From: Calliphora vicina
Lineage: Eukaryota > Arthropoda > Insecta > Diptera > Calliphoridae
Assembly: GCF_958450345.1 (NCBI RefSeq)
Contig: NC_088781.1
Span: 47,913,357 to 47,977,356 of the forward strand
Direction of reading: 5' to 3'
DNA: 64,000 bases
Shown here: one piece after another, positions 48,301 to 59,439 of the stretch
Layout: each line of letters starts with the position of its first letter
Numbering within the stretch: position 1 is the stretch's first letter
The notes under the pieces: generated by a model
What the model was told of the DNA's origin: nothing
Databases searched by the model: none
What the model saw: only the letters and a program-made list of their open reading frames with translations
Program-made: the position numbers and the translations under genes

Positions 48301-48940
48301 TATTTATGGGTGGTGTAAATATTGTGGAATCAGACTCTCTTGGTGTTCTGGGCATGAGACTATAATGTGATGTTCGCTGGTCTAAACACATTTTCCAAGT
48401 GTCGAAAGAAGCATTCAAGTCTCTCGGTTGTCTAAAACGGTGTAGGAATTACTTCACTCCATCTAATCTCCTCATTATGTATATCACATATATCAGACCG
48501 AAAATTTAATACAATTCCCATGCATGATCCGGTGCTTCAAAGCCTATTTTGTAGCTTCTCGACCGCGTACAGGAGAGGGCAAAGGTGATTATTGGTGAAA
48601 GTAGGGTATCCAACTCTATTGATTCGCTGGGTCACCGACTCAATGTGGGCTGCGTTTCACTGCTCAATAGGTACTACAATCGAATATGTTCTGATAAAAT
48701 TAGGGAACTCGTTCCTGATACTCGCAGATTTTTACGTGGTCGATTGGCCAGTGGATCGCATAACACACTACAGGGAAAATTTGTTCATTAGTGTTACTGT
48801 TCGTATGTGAAACAATCTTTGCACTTAAGTTTTCCATAACACTTTCAATGTAGGAAAGTTCAAATCGAATGTCCACAAACACTACACTCTCATTTCTCTC
48901 TTCCATAACCTATTTTCCTATTTCCAATACAATGCTTTGC
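48300..48940 (+). mobile_element. jockey-type LINE RT, C-terminal fragment
   Basis: Plus strand reads SDSLGVLGMRL.CDVRWSKHI, FKSLGCLKRCRNYFTPSNLL, TYIRPK, LLDRVQERAKVIIGESRVSN, NVGCVSLLNRYYNRICSDKI and RELVPDTRRFLRG. This is the C-terminal RT/thumb region of jockey-clade elements. One stop and a late frameshift are seen; the last 68-72 codons are still open. Confidence 0.85.
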
Positions 48941-48984
48941 ATGAGTAGGAAACATTCTCTGAGTGCTGGTCGAACAAAAAAAAA

Positions 48985-49496
48985 AATCGAGTACATAGAT
49001 TATTTAGGGAAAACATAACAACTCGCAGAGAATCGATAAAATCGGTCCACAAAAGGCTGAGATATAAGGAAAAACCAAGACAACCTCGATTTTTGACCTA
49101 TTTTTGACTCATATCTGGATTACTATATCATTAATATAGACAATATGGATATCTAATGATAAATTCAAAGACCTGTGCAACGACGTATATAATACCATAG
49201 TAAGTTGGACCTACAATGGGTCAAAATCGGAAAAAATATTTTTTAACCCCATTTTTTTTTCACCGAACATTTTTTTTCACTAAATATTAAAAATTTTTTT
49301 TTTTAAATCAAAAATTTTTTTATTTTAAATTAAAAAAAAAATTTTTTTTAAAATTTAAAAAAAAAATTAAAAAACAACTGGAAAAAAAATTCAAATTTTG
49401 TTTACCTAAAAATATTAAAAATGTTTATTTTAAAGTATAATTTGGCGAAGGGTATATAAGATTCAGCACAGCACGAATATAGCTCTCTTACTTGTT
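48985..49496 (+). repeat. DINE-like (AGGGTATATAAG) repeat, copy A, left-truncated
   Basis: Runs from AATCGGTCCACAAAAGGCTG to the right end AAGGGTATATAAGATTCAGC..CTCTCTTACTTGTT. It includes ACCTACAATGGGTCAAAATC and long A/T runs. It directly abuts copy B. Confidence 0.7.
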
Positions 49497-50356
49497 ATAC
49501 CCTTCAGCTTCGTGAGAAGGGTATATATAAGTTTGTCATTCCGTTTGTAATTTCTACATTTTTCATTTCCGACCCTATAAAGTATATATATTCTGGATCC
49601 TTATAGATAGCGGAGTCGATTAAGCCATGTCCGTCTGTCTGTCTGTCCGTCTGTCCGTCTGTCTGTCTGTCTGTTGAAATCAATTTTCTGAAGGCCCCAG
49701 ATATCTCCGGGATCCAAATCTTCAACAATTCTGTCAGACATACTTTCGAGAATTTTGCTATTTAAAATCAGCAAAATCCGTCCATAAATAACGGAGATAT
49801 GAGCAAAAATCCGAGACAACCTCTGAAAATTTCATCAAAAAACACAATGTATTGCATGCTTTGACAAAAAAACAACAAAACGTATGGTTGGATGTGCAAG
49901 CTTTGCGTATTTTGTTTTTTTTTGTGTTTTGTTTCTTTTGGCGTTGTTGTTGTTTTTTATACAACTAAACGGTTGTTTGGTTGTGTGTTGGTTTTTTTGA
50001 CAAAAAAACAACAAAACGTATGTTTGGTTGTGCAAGCTTTGCGTATTTTGTTTTTCTTTTGTGTTTTGTTTCTCTTGGCGTTGTTGTTGTTTTTTTATAC
50101 AATTAAACGTATATTTGGATGTGTGTTGGTTTCATTTCCTTGCGTATTTTGTTTTTGTTTTTTCTTTTGGTGTTCTGTTTCGTTTGGCGTTGTTGTTGTT
50201 TTTTGTGTTCTTGATAAATTTAGGATGCTGTACGCTGAAAGTGGGCAATGTACATACATACCTATATACTAATTATAAAAAATAATAATGCATCCACAAC
50301 AAAGGTGAAGGGTATATAAGATTCGGCATAGCCAAATATAGCACTCTTACTTGTTT
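49497..50356 (+). repeat. DINE-like repeat, copy B, complete, with internal tandem array
   Basis: Left end TATACCCTTCAGCTTCGTGA forms a hairpin with GAAGGGTATA. A (GTCT/GTCC)n tract follows at 49,630-49,675. Right end AAGGGTATATAAGATTCGGC..TACTTGTT at 50,355. The interior has three T/G-rich tandem units starting GCTTTGCGTATTTTGTTT (about 49,899, 50,036 and a shorter one at 50,139). This repeat composition creates the spurious 126-codon frame there. Confidence 0.75.
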
Positions 50357-51078
50357 TATATATAAATTTGTTGTTAGTCCTATAAAAATGGAGAAAATCG
50401 TGAAATATTTGGAACCGCGGTCATCAAAAAACTGGAGTAAGGTGGGTAAAAATATTAAAAATTTAATATTCAAATGCAAATATCTCCTAAGGTATAAGAG
50501 ATAATTGAAAATTTGAATTTTAGGGGGGTACAAATGGGTAAAATTAGCGGAACTAATAAAGCAACCACTAAAAGTCGAACTTAATCTAACTTTATGTAAA
50601 AAATAAGTGGACTTTTTGTACTTTTAAGGAGATAAAACGGGTGAAACCCAAGTTTTACTACTTTTTTGTATCCAATAAAAAAAAAATCAAATGGATTTTG
50701 TAATTTTTTAGAAAATTTAACGTATAAGATGTTAAATTGATTTCTCTTTTTGGTACTTTTTATACATTAATATGGTATAAAATTTTTTATTATAAACCCC
50801 TCTATTAATAAAGAATTTTTAGCTTAGCATCACGTGCTGGGTATCCGCTAGTAGTAAAATACAAAACCACCTGCATACATTTTCTGAAAGGATTGCGGAA
50901 TAACTTAAGTGTTCCTACGCTGATGATAAGAAAGTTATCAATCCGTAAGAAGTTTGGATCAACGGCCTTGTGATCCTCTTTTAACCTAACCTAGACTGTC
51001 TATAAAGAAAGATCATTCAAATGGGTCCATAATGTTCATAAAATCGTTTGTTTCAAAAAAAACTCAAAGCTTTTATAA
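50357..51078. other. Intronic sequence, possible LINE 3' tail at ~50,850-50,995
   Basis: CTCTTTTAACCTAACCTAG at about 50,975 resembles LINE 3' termini elsewhere in the window. No coding domain recognised. Confidence 0.4.
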
Positions 51079-51731
51079 AACAAGTAAGAAAGTATGGTCG
51101 GTCAAACCCGACCATTCAATACCCAACACTAAGTAAATGAGCAAAATCAACTTTCTTTTAAAATTTCAATAATTTGTTTTCGTGAATGATTTTCGAAAGA
51201 GTGCATTATATGGCAGCTATGACTAATTATGGACCGATCGCCATGAAATTAGGTCATGTTTATTAGTGTTGAATTGAACGTGTATACCAAAATTTTTAAG
51301 ACATTTTTGCTCGTTAAAGTGATTTTCGGAAGAGGGTGTTATATATGAGCTATGACTAATTATGGACCGATCATCATAAAATTAGGTGACATGATTTCCG
51401 TATATATAAGATTTATTTGGAGGGAAATTTGTGTAGATACCTATATGAATTAAACATTTATCACGAATAAAGTCCAATTTCGGGAGGACATTTGTATGGG
51501 GGCTAGGTGAAATAATGAACCGATTTCCGCCATTTTCAAATTTTATCGAAATATCTTCAAAATTGCGACCTGTAATTTGCGCACAAGGTTTACATTTACA
51601 GACGGACGGACATCGTTTAATCGACTCAGAAAGTGATTCTAAGTCGATCGGTATACTTTAAGGTGGGTGTTAGACTAATATTTTGGGCGTTACAAACATC
51701 TACACAAACGCATAATAACCTCCTCACTATG
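51079..51731 (+). repeat. Hairpin-ended DINE-1/Helentron-like repeat, copy 4, cut at right end
   Basis: Starts AACAAGTAAGAAAGTATGGT and follows copy 1 through GACGGACGGACATCG to CCTCCTCACTATG, where the Transib-like element at 51732 breaks the terminal hairpin. Confidence 0.75.
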
Positions 51732-53128
51732 CACAGTGGGGGATCTGAAAAAAAAAATGGAAATAAATCTGTAACTTCTAAACGAATAGCCCGATTTTAA
51801 TGGCTATAGAGTAGGTGCTGATAAGTTTTAGTTTTGAATTTGGGCTTATAACACCAAGTTGGGTCCATGTCACAATGCCCCAAAATGGGGCACCTCGGGT
51901 ATATCAAATATTAAAAATGATGCCAAATTTTTGTTTGCGATCCGATTTGAAAGATTTATATATACAGTAGCCCAATAAAGTCTTCATACAGGAATTCAAA
52001 TTAAATTTCTTTCGTTGAAAGCTGTATTTGTAATTTAAAAGTAATGAAATATATTTGTTAAAAAAATAAATTCACACTAAAAAAAAATTAAAACAACATC
52101 ACTTAAGTCGGGTTTAGCAACATTTCCTATCACGTCCAAAATTTCACCGTTATTAGAATTTTTGATTCTGAGTCAAATAACGAATTTTTTTTTGGCTTTT
52201 TTGGGCTTTAATGTTCGAAATATTATGAAACTTAATAGCCCCGCCCACCAAAAAGTTTGCGTGACCGAGAATAAATTTTTCGTTATTTTACTCAGAATCA
52301 ATAAATCTAATAACGGTGAACTTTTGGGCGTTATTTGAATTTTTTTTTGCTAGAATCGACATAAGACATGTATTATTACATATCTCATAAAAAAAAACTG
52401 CTTTAAATTAAAGTAACATAATAATTTTTTCTGTATGTAGACTTTCTTGGGCTACTGTATATATGGAATCTACTAGGCGAGATTTACAAAAAACATTGCT
52501 TTAGCCATATATTATCCTTTATAGTTTACGAGTTATTCGCATTTGAAAAGTATAATTTTATTTTATTTACCCACCTTGGTCTGGTTTTTGGCTAATAACG
52601 GATCTAATTATCTCCCGATTTTCTTGAAATATAAGTTTTTGAATTAACAAGACATGTATTAATAATAGTAAGAAATAATTGTTTAAAAACCTCTACTAAC
52701 TCAAAAGTTATGTGCATTAAGTACTTAAGTACTTTTTTTTCGAAAAAAGTACTTACATTAATTTTAAATTATACAAAAAATAAGAAAAATATAAATAGTG
52801 TATTTATATTTTTCTGAAAGACAACACTTCGGGAAATATTATTAAAGCAAAATAATATCAAAATTCGTATTCGATTCATAAAAAACTGTTATTACATTTT
52901 AAAAATTAAAATTTTCCAAAAAAAATTTTTATTCTCATATTTTTGAAAAAAGTCTTTTATAATTTTTTTAATTTTTAAAAATTTTTGAAAAGAGGACATA
53001 ATTTCCTACACGTTGATATATAATATGTGTATCTTCTCTTTTCCGCTAGTCAAATTTATAGATATAAAATCAACAACAAACTGAAAATTTATAGAAAATT
53101 GTTGTTTTGTAATATATTTTTGTACACT
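51732..53128 (+). mobile_element. Transib-like element, second subfamily, right end not found
   Basis: Begins CACAGTGGGGGATCTG inside copy 4 of the DINE-like repeat. The sequence carries CCCCAAAATGGGGCACCTCG and CTCGGG-type modules comparable to GTTGGTCACCTCGG in the element at 53134. A MITE at 51965-52457 is nested in it. No CACTGTG right terminus was recognised, so its limit is a guess. Confidence 0.5.
51965..52457. mobile_element. Tc1/mariner-type foldback MITE (493 bp)
   Basis: Termini CAGTAGCCCAATAAAGTCTT (left) and the inverse of CAGTAGCCCAAGAAAGTCTA (right) are flanked by TA (51963-51964 and 52458-52459). A second inverted pair inside (TTCACCGTTATTAGAATTTT at about 52,142 and its inverse near 52,320) makes it a nested foldback. 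Confidence 0.75.
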
Positions 53129-53133
53129 GCATT

Positions 53134-54482
53134 GCACAGTGGTTTAGAAACTTTTTTTTTTTGGAAATAATTCGGTATCTCGGGAACTATTGGAGATATT
53201 ATTACAAAATTTTACATGGTTAGAGCTGAGGTGTTTTTGAGTTGAATTACATTTGTTCAGCTTCCTAGGGGTAATACGGGCCAGTTTGTGCCCCCTCAAA
53301 GTTGGTCACCTCGGGTCTCAAAATTTTTAAAAAAATCCCCAAAAATTAATTTATGATCCGAATGAGCTGAAATTTTAAATATAAATAGAAGATCTACAAA
53401 AAATAAGCTTACATGTGTAGGTTATCTCCTTCAGTTGAAGAGATATTTAGGTTTATTTTTTTTTTTTAATTTTGCTCGATTTTTTTTGTTTTTTAGATAT
53501 GGCGGCCCTACGGAGGGTCGAATTTTTTTTTTTCAAAATATCAGCTATATTGGCAATAAAATTCTAAATAAAATAAAAACAACTTGGTAACAGTTATCTC
53601 GTCCGTGTAAAAAGTTACACGCATCCAAAGTTGGAACATGTAAAATGGGCCTAATTTTTTACGATTTTTCCTAAAAAAGTCCCTATATTTTTTCTTTTGT
53701 AGAAACAAATTTTCTTTGGGACTATATACAATTTTTATATGTTCCGGAAAGAAAACTTAATGCAAAAGCATGTAAAGTAAAATTGGGCTCACTTAAGCGG
53801 ACACAGTATCCCCCAGACCTATCCATACTTTTACAATTTAAAAAAAAATATTTAGGTTTCAGTAAAAAATTCTAAAGAGGCAAAGCACCGATCCTCGAAA
53901 AAGTTCCGTAGTTGTATAACCCTATATGTTGTTTAAATACTTAGAAAGTTGTTTTACTATCACACGGTAAATAGCGTCACAGTAGGCACTTTTCTAAAAA
54001 AACTCAGTTTTTGGAACACATTTTCCCCGTTTTAGGAATTTCGGTATTTGAAAATAAAAAATGTCAAAAATTATAATGTCATTAATTTAAGGACATTTGA
54101 ATCTAAATTAGTTCCCAATTTTGTTATGATATCTTTAACCGTTAAAATTTTACATTAAATCAAATTTTATATTTTTATTCGTGGAAAATCACCATATGAA
54201 AGTTTTTTTAGTTTTTAAGGTAAATGAAGTCCCAAAATTTTATAAAATTAATTAATTTTACTAAAATATCAATCCTCAGGTCATAATGTTTTCAACAGTA
54301 TCAAATACTTATATAAAAAGCCTTTATTTACTCCTCAGAAGTTCCACAAACCTTGCCCGCTTTGACAAATTTGTACATTTTTTCATACCTCAGCTCTAAC
54401 CATGTGAAATTTTGTGATAATATCTCCAATAGTTCCCGAGATACCGAATTATTTCCAAAAAAAAAGTTTCTAAACCACTGTG
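53134..54482. mobile_element. Complete non-autonomous Transib-like element (1349 bp)
   Basis: Terminal inverted repeats of about 95 bp start CACAGTGGTTTAGAAAC and end in the inverse CACTGTG. The 5-bp direct repeat CATTG flanks it (53129-53133 and 54483-54487). CACWGTG ends with 5-bp duplications are the published hallmark of Transib transposons, relatives of RAG1. The interior has no transposase. At least three other fragments of the family lie in the window. Confidence 0.75.
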
Positions 54483-55097
54483 CATTGCCGATAATCTGAA
54501 TTACCAAACATGAGAGACAACTACAAGGTGAAGCTAATTACTGCGAGTTATGTATTTGGAAGCCATTTGCCATTTGCAGTTTTAAGATCTCTAAATGTTT
54601 TTTAGCTAAATATTTTAAATCAAGATAAATAAAACTTATAAATTCTGTTTATATATCATATTCTGCTTAATACGATTTAGATACAATCTCACAATCTTAT
54701 TATTCAATCGTTTCAAATATGTTTTTGCTTTTTAATAAAATAAATCTGAATTATTTCTCTAATAAATCAATAATTTTGCAACTGAGCTTTATAACAAAAC
54801 AAAAAAATATCAATGTAATACTGAGAAGTAATACTGAACACAAAAATAAAACTACTATATTATTGACCACATCAAACTTTTTGTAGTTTTCTCATTTTCT
54901 TGTTATTTGATACTTTAATACCATCAATAAAACGTACATTCTTCTTCTATTTTGGTATTAATAAGGAGTGAGATCGAAAAATTCTTAACATACATATATG
55001 TTTATAAAAAAGAAACCACTAAACTTACAGCTTTAATTTTTTTTTTATTTGATTGAAATTATTATTACAATTTACAAAAAAAATTATTTTTATAGTT

Positions 55098-56073
55098 TTA
55101 ATCACTAGTGATGAAATTTTGAACCTTTTTCGGAAACCCTTCCATTAACGTTTTTATAGTGCTTTCTGTCACTTTGCTCGAACATGTAGTCCATCTCCGT
55201 TTAAAATCTACCACACTTTTGGACACCTTTTTTGTACTCTTCAATTCTCTTTTAACAAGAGCCCAATATCTCTCCACTGGCCTTAGCTCCGGGCAGTTTG
55301 GAGGATTTGCCTCTCTTGGTACAAATACCACATTATTGTTCTTGTACCACTCAAGGGCTTGTTTGCCATAGTGACAGGATGCCAAGTCAGGCCAAAAATA
55401 AGTGGACACATTATGAAGTCTTATGAATGGAAGCAGCCTTTTTTGTAAACATTCCTTGATGTAAATTTCGGTATTTATAGAGCCCGTTGTAACAAATGAG
55501 TGGCTTCTTTTGCCGCAACTGCATATTGCTTGCCATACCAAGAACTTTCTGGGAAATTTTGTCTGCTTTTGGGTCCTAAACTTTTCTTCAACATTCCCTC
55601 GAGCATCAGCAACATAAAATTTTTGACCTGGAAGTTGCGAAAAATCTGCCAGAACATACGTTTCGTCATCCATTATGCAGCAAGAATATTTTTTTATAAA
55701 ACTTGACTTCAATTTCCGTGCTCTGTTTTTGGCCTCTAAATTTTTAGTAGCGTTCCTGTCAGGAACTTTTTGAGCCTTGTATGTTTTTAAACCTGCATTA
55801 GCTTTAACTTTTCGTACCAAATAGTCCGAGCACTGAGCTAACCGGGCTGCTTTCCTACCGGATGTGTTGGGAGCTCTTTTGAAAATGCGTTCTATTTTTT
55901 TGGCTTTAGAAACATCATGTGGACCATTCCTTCTACCTGAACCAGGTTTTCTATCAACTGACAAGTTCTCCCGGTACTGTTTAATAACATTGGAAACAGT
56001 TTGACGGCAGACCTTTGTATGCTTGGCCAACTTTTTGTAAGACCAAGTTGGGTTTTGTTGAAAATATTTAATA
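55098..56073 (-). pseudogene. DD37E transposase, main part (disrupted by insertion)
   Basis: About 325 codons remain open on the minus strand from IKYFQQNPTWSYKK to FPKKVQNFITSD and a stop. Seen in order: two helix-turn-helix segments (WSYKKLAKHTKVCRQTVSNV and the RAPNTSGRKAARLAQCSDYL region), RKPGSGRRN linker, MDDETYV (first D), WPDLASCHYG (second D) and PPNCPELRPVERYW (E). There are 37 residues between the second D and the E. The first ~10 codons (MSDQKKVRTE, minus strand 59281-59252) lie beyond the inserted element. The upstream part of the open frame (56074-56105) is inserted-element sequence. No stop or frameshift in the transposase itself. Confidence 0.9.
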
Positions 56074-56472
56074 ACTAGCTGACCCGGTGCGCTTCGCCAC
56101 CCCAATTAGAAGAAAGAAATAGTACTATCAAGTCTCACTTTGTGAATCTAATTGTAAATGTCTAATTTCATATTTCTGGGTCCATTATTATAGAATATTC
56201 AAAAAGTACCATTGCAATAAACAAATAGTACCATTGATTATCACTTTTAAATTCGCATTCACTAAACCATAACCCGTCAAGTTTGAATTTTAGATTTGTA
56301 TATCATTTCCTATATTATCAACTAATTTTGTTTCTATAATACTTAAGATTTAATAAATTATCACAAAACCGAAACCGATCGGTTTTTAATTTTTTAAAAC
56401 CGAAACCGCGGTTTTGAAATTCTTCGATTTTTTGGAAAGTCTAGGTCCATTATTATAGGAAATTCAAAAAAA

Positions 56473-58150
56473 GTACCATTAGAATATATAAAAAGTACCA
56501 AAAATCCCCCACTTGTGGTTTCCCACTCACTCGGGTCCATATAAGCTTAATTTCATGGCTTTAGGTTCATTGGTGTAGAAATTACAAAAAGTACCATTCG
56601 AATAAAGAAAAAGTACCAAAAAGTCTCCCCTAGAATTCTAACTCACTTAGAACCATGTATGCTTAATTTCATGTTTTTATGTCCATTGCTATAGAAAATT
56701 AAAAAAAAGTACCATTATAATGTAGAAAAAGTACTAAAAAGTATACACTTGTGGTTTTCCAGTCACTCGGGTTCATATAAGCTTTATTTCATGATTCTAG
56801 GTTCATTGGTGAAGAAATTACAAAAAGTACCATTCGAATAAAGAAAAAGTACCAAAAAGTCTCCCCTTAGAATTCTCACTCACTTAGGACCATATACATA
56901 TGTTTAATTTCATGTTTATAAGTCCATTGTTATAGAAAATTCAAAAAAGTACCATTAGAATATAGAAAAAGTACCAAAAAGCAGCCACTTGCGGATTCCC
57001 TCTCACTCTGGTCCATATAACCTTTATTTTATATTTCAAGGTTCATTGGTGAAGAAATTACAAAAAGTACCATTCGAATAAAGAAAAAGTACCAAAAAGT
57101 CTACCCTAGAATTCTAACTCACTTAGGACCATGTATGCTTAATTTCATGTTTTTAAGTCCATTGCTATAGAAAATTAAAAAAAAGTACCATTAGAATAAA
57201 CAAAAGGTACCATGAGGTATCCGATTGAATTTTCAATCACTTAGGACCATATACGCTTAGTTTCATATTTAGATCCATTATATTATAGAAAATTCAAAAA
57301 GTACCATTAGAATATAGAAAAAGTACCAAAAAGCACCCACTTGTAGTTTCCCACTCACTCGGTTCCATATAAGCTTTATTTCATGTTTCTAGGTTCATTG
57401 GTGAAGAAATTACAAAAAGTACCAATCGAATAAAGAAAAAGTACCACAAAGTCTCCCCATAGAATTCTCACTTACTTAGGACCATATATGCTTAATTTCA
57501 TGTTTCTAAGTTCATTGTTATAGAAAATTCAAAAAGTACTATTAGAATAAACAAAAAGTACCAAAAAGTCTCCCCCTAGAATTCTCACTCACTTAGGACC
57601 ATATATGCTTAACTTCATATTTCTATGTCCATTATTACAGAAAATTCAAAAAGTACCATTCGAATATAGAAAAAGTACCAAAAAGCAGTCACTTGTAGAT
57701 TCCCACTCACTCCGGTCTTAATTTCATGTTTTTAGGTTCATTGGTGAAGAAATTACAAAAAGTACCATTCGAATAAAGAAAAAGTACCAAAAAGTCTCCC
57801 CCTAGAATTATCACTTACTTAGGACCATATATGCTTAATTTCATGTTTCTAAGTCCATAGTTATAGAAAATTCAAAAAAGTACCATTAGAATATAGAAAA
57901 AGTACCAAAAAACCCACACTTGTGGTTTTCCACTCACTCGGTTTATATATAAGCTTTATTTCATGTTTCTAGGTTCATTGGTGAAGAAATTACAAAAAGT
58001 ACCATTCCAATAAAGAAAAAGTACCAAAAAGTCTCCCGCTAGAATTCTCACTCACTTAGGACCATATATGTTTAATTTCATGTTTATAAGTCCATTATTA
58101 TAGAAATTTCAAAAAAAGTACCATTAGATGAACAAAAAAGTACCTATAGT
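56473..58150. repeat. 118-bp tandem array with alternating monomer types
   Basis: Fifteen monomers, each with a GTACCATT box followed about 25 bases later by AAAAGTACCAAAAAG. Box positions are 56473, 56591, 56709, 56827, 56949, 57067, 57185, 57301, 57419, 57537, 57653, 57762, 57880, 57999 and 58118. Steps are 116-122 bp except one of 109. Type A (CATTCGAATAAAG) and type B (CATTAGAATATAG) alternate, giving a ~236-bp dimer. An outlying unit lies at 56207. Confidence 0.93.
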
Positions 58151-59180
58151 ACAGTTCACACATTTTGGTACCTAAATATTATCCCCCATTCCTAACACTA
58201 ACTTCACTCAAATAAATATCAGCTAACTTTAATGTCGATAACTGAAATAATTTAAAATTTTAAAAAAGTACCATAAGGAGAAAAGTACCAATTTCCCTTT
58301 TCTTACTTGAACACCTCAAGTTTGAAATTTAAAAATATTCCATTTTGCCAAAATTGTTTATGCTATAGGCATGTATCAAAATATTAAAATCTGTGTTAAT
58401 GTGCCCAAGAATAAATATGTTTTAAAAAAAGTACCAAACTGTTTACCCGGATTTGGCCCAATATACACCTCGGTACTCGAGTTCCAAATAACACGCTGTT
58501 AGTTAATTTTTGTATGAATCCAGGAACCAACGTTAAAAAAAATTATCAAAATTGGCTTAATAATTTCAAATATAATGTATTTTCCCGATTTTATCCCCTT
58601 TTTGGTACCTTTTTTATCCCCATTGAGGTGGTACAATTTCATTCAAATAAATTTCTGTAACGTGGTGGGAGCTCATAATAAAATATTCGTATGTCTATGT
58701 CAAATTATAGAAAAACATATTTTATGAAAAAGTACCAAAAATTAACACAATTTTTATCCCTTAAAGGTTCGAATTTCCAAAAAGTACCAAACTTATATTT
58801 TTTATTTTTTGTTAATTAAAGAATACGATTTAAAGTTTGTTTCTATGTTTATTGGTTTAAAAGATACATAGGGTGCAAAAAAAGTACCAAAATACAGTTT
58901 TTACCCGTTTTCTCCCCTAAAAGTTTCGAATTTCCAAAAAGTACGAAACACCTGTCAGCTTATTTTTTAAATGGAGTAACATGCTGTTTTAAGTTTTTTT
59001 GTATCTTTATTAGTTTTGAAGATATAAGGTTACCGAATTTACCCGTTTTTACCCTTTTTTACCCCCTAAACGTTCGAATTTCCAAAAATCCCTTCTTATC
59101 GGATCGTTTTGGGGAGGGAGGAACCCACAGTTAAAATTTCGTGATTCTAGCTTCAGCCGTTTGGGCTGTGCGATGATGAA

Positions 59181-59220
59181 TCAGTCAGTCAGTCAGTCAG
59201 TCAGTCAGTCAGTCAGTCAG
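59181..59220. repeat. (TCAG)10 microsatellite
   Basis: Ten perfect TCAG units near the AT-rich end of the Helentron-like element, at the position where related elements carry such arrays. Confidence 0.95.
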
Positions 59221-59249
59221 TAACGTTACTCTTTTATATATATAGATAG

Positions 59250-59281
59250 ATTTCAGTACGCACTTTTTTCTGGTCACTCAT
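59250..59281 (-). pseudogene. DD37E transposase N-terminus, separated from the rest
   Basis: ATG at 59281 followed by SDQKKVRTE, ending where Helentron-like sequence (CTATCTATATATATAAAAG) starts. Joining it to 56073 keeps the reading frame (EIIKYFQQ). Confidence 0.8.
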
Positions 59282-59439
59282 TTTAATCAGATTAACAAAA
59301 AAATTAATATAATTGACATTACACATAATAACTGACATGTTTTTCAAAGGTAACTTGATCAAAAAAAAATTCAAATAATACTTGGGTTAAAAAATGTAAT
59401 GAAAAACGTGTGTTAAGAATTTTTCGATCTCACTCCTTA

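Larger units (their letters stand above)
56074..59249 (-). mobile_element. Helentron/Helitron2-like non-autonomous element (~3.2 kb)
   Basis: Read on the minus strand, it begins CTATCTATATATATAAAAG, has a (CTGA)n microsatellite and a GTGGGTTCC segment, and ends GGCGAAGCGCACCGGGTCAG CTAGT. This is the end design of Lep1-type/Helitron2 repeats (AT-rich ATCTATA 5' end, GC-rich ...GCTAGT 3' end) known from insects. No target duplication: it splits a T/T in a transposase codon. The centre is a 118-bp tandem array. No Rep/helicase coding region. Confidence 0.75.
54964..59437 (-). mobile_element. DD37E Tc1/mariner element, split by a Helentron-like insertion
   Basis: Terminal repeats AGGAGTGAGATCGAAAAATT (54964) and its inverse (ending 59437), flanked by TA (54962-54963 and 59438-59439). 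Without the insertion at about 56074-59249 the element is about 1.3 kb, the normal size for ITmD37E-type transposons of insects. Confidence 0.88.

Noticed and set aside
49892..50285. 126-codon frame with apparent hydrophobic segments
   Set aside because: It is a T/G-rich tandem array inside a DINE-like repeat; hydrophobicity follows from the T content.
53134..53140. A V(D)J-type recombination signal
   Set aside because: The CACAGTG heptamer is there, but it is a transposon terminus in an insect; no nonamer at 12 or 23 bases was seen.
56074..56105. A native start for the DD37E transposase frame (GWRSAPGQL...)
   Set aside because: These codons come from the end of the inserted Helentron-like element; the true start (MSDQ...) is at 59281.
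56207..58150. CRISPR-like array
   Set aside because: Monomers are 118 bp and similar over their whole length, with no unique spacers, and the context is eukaryotic.
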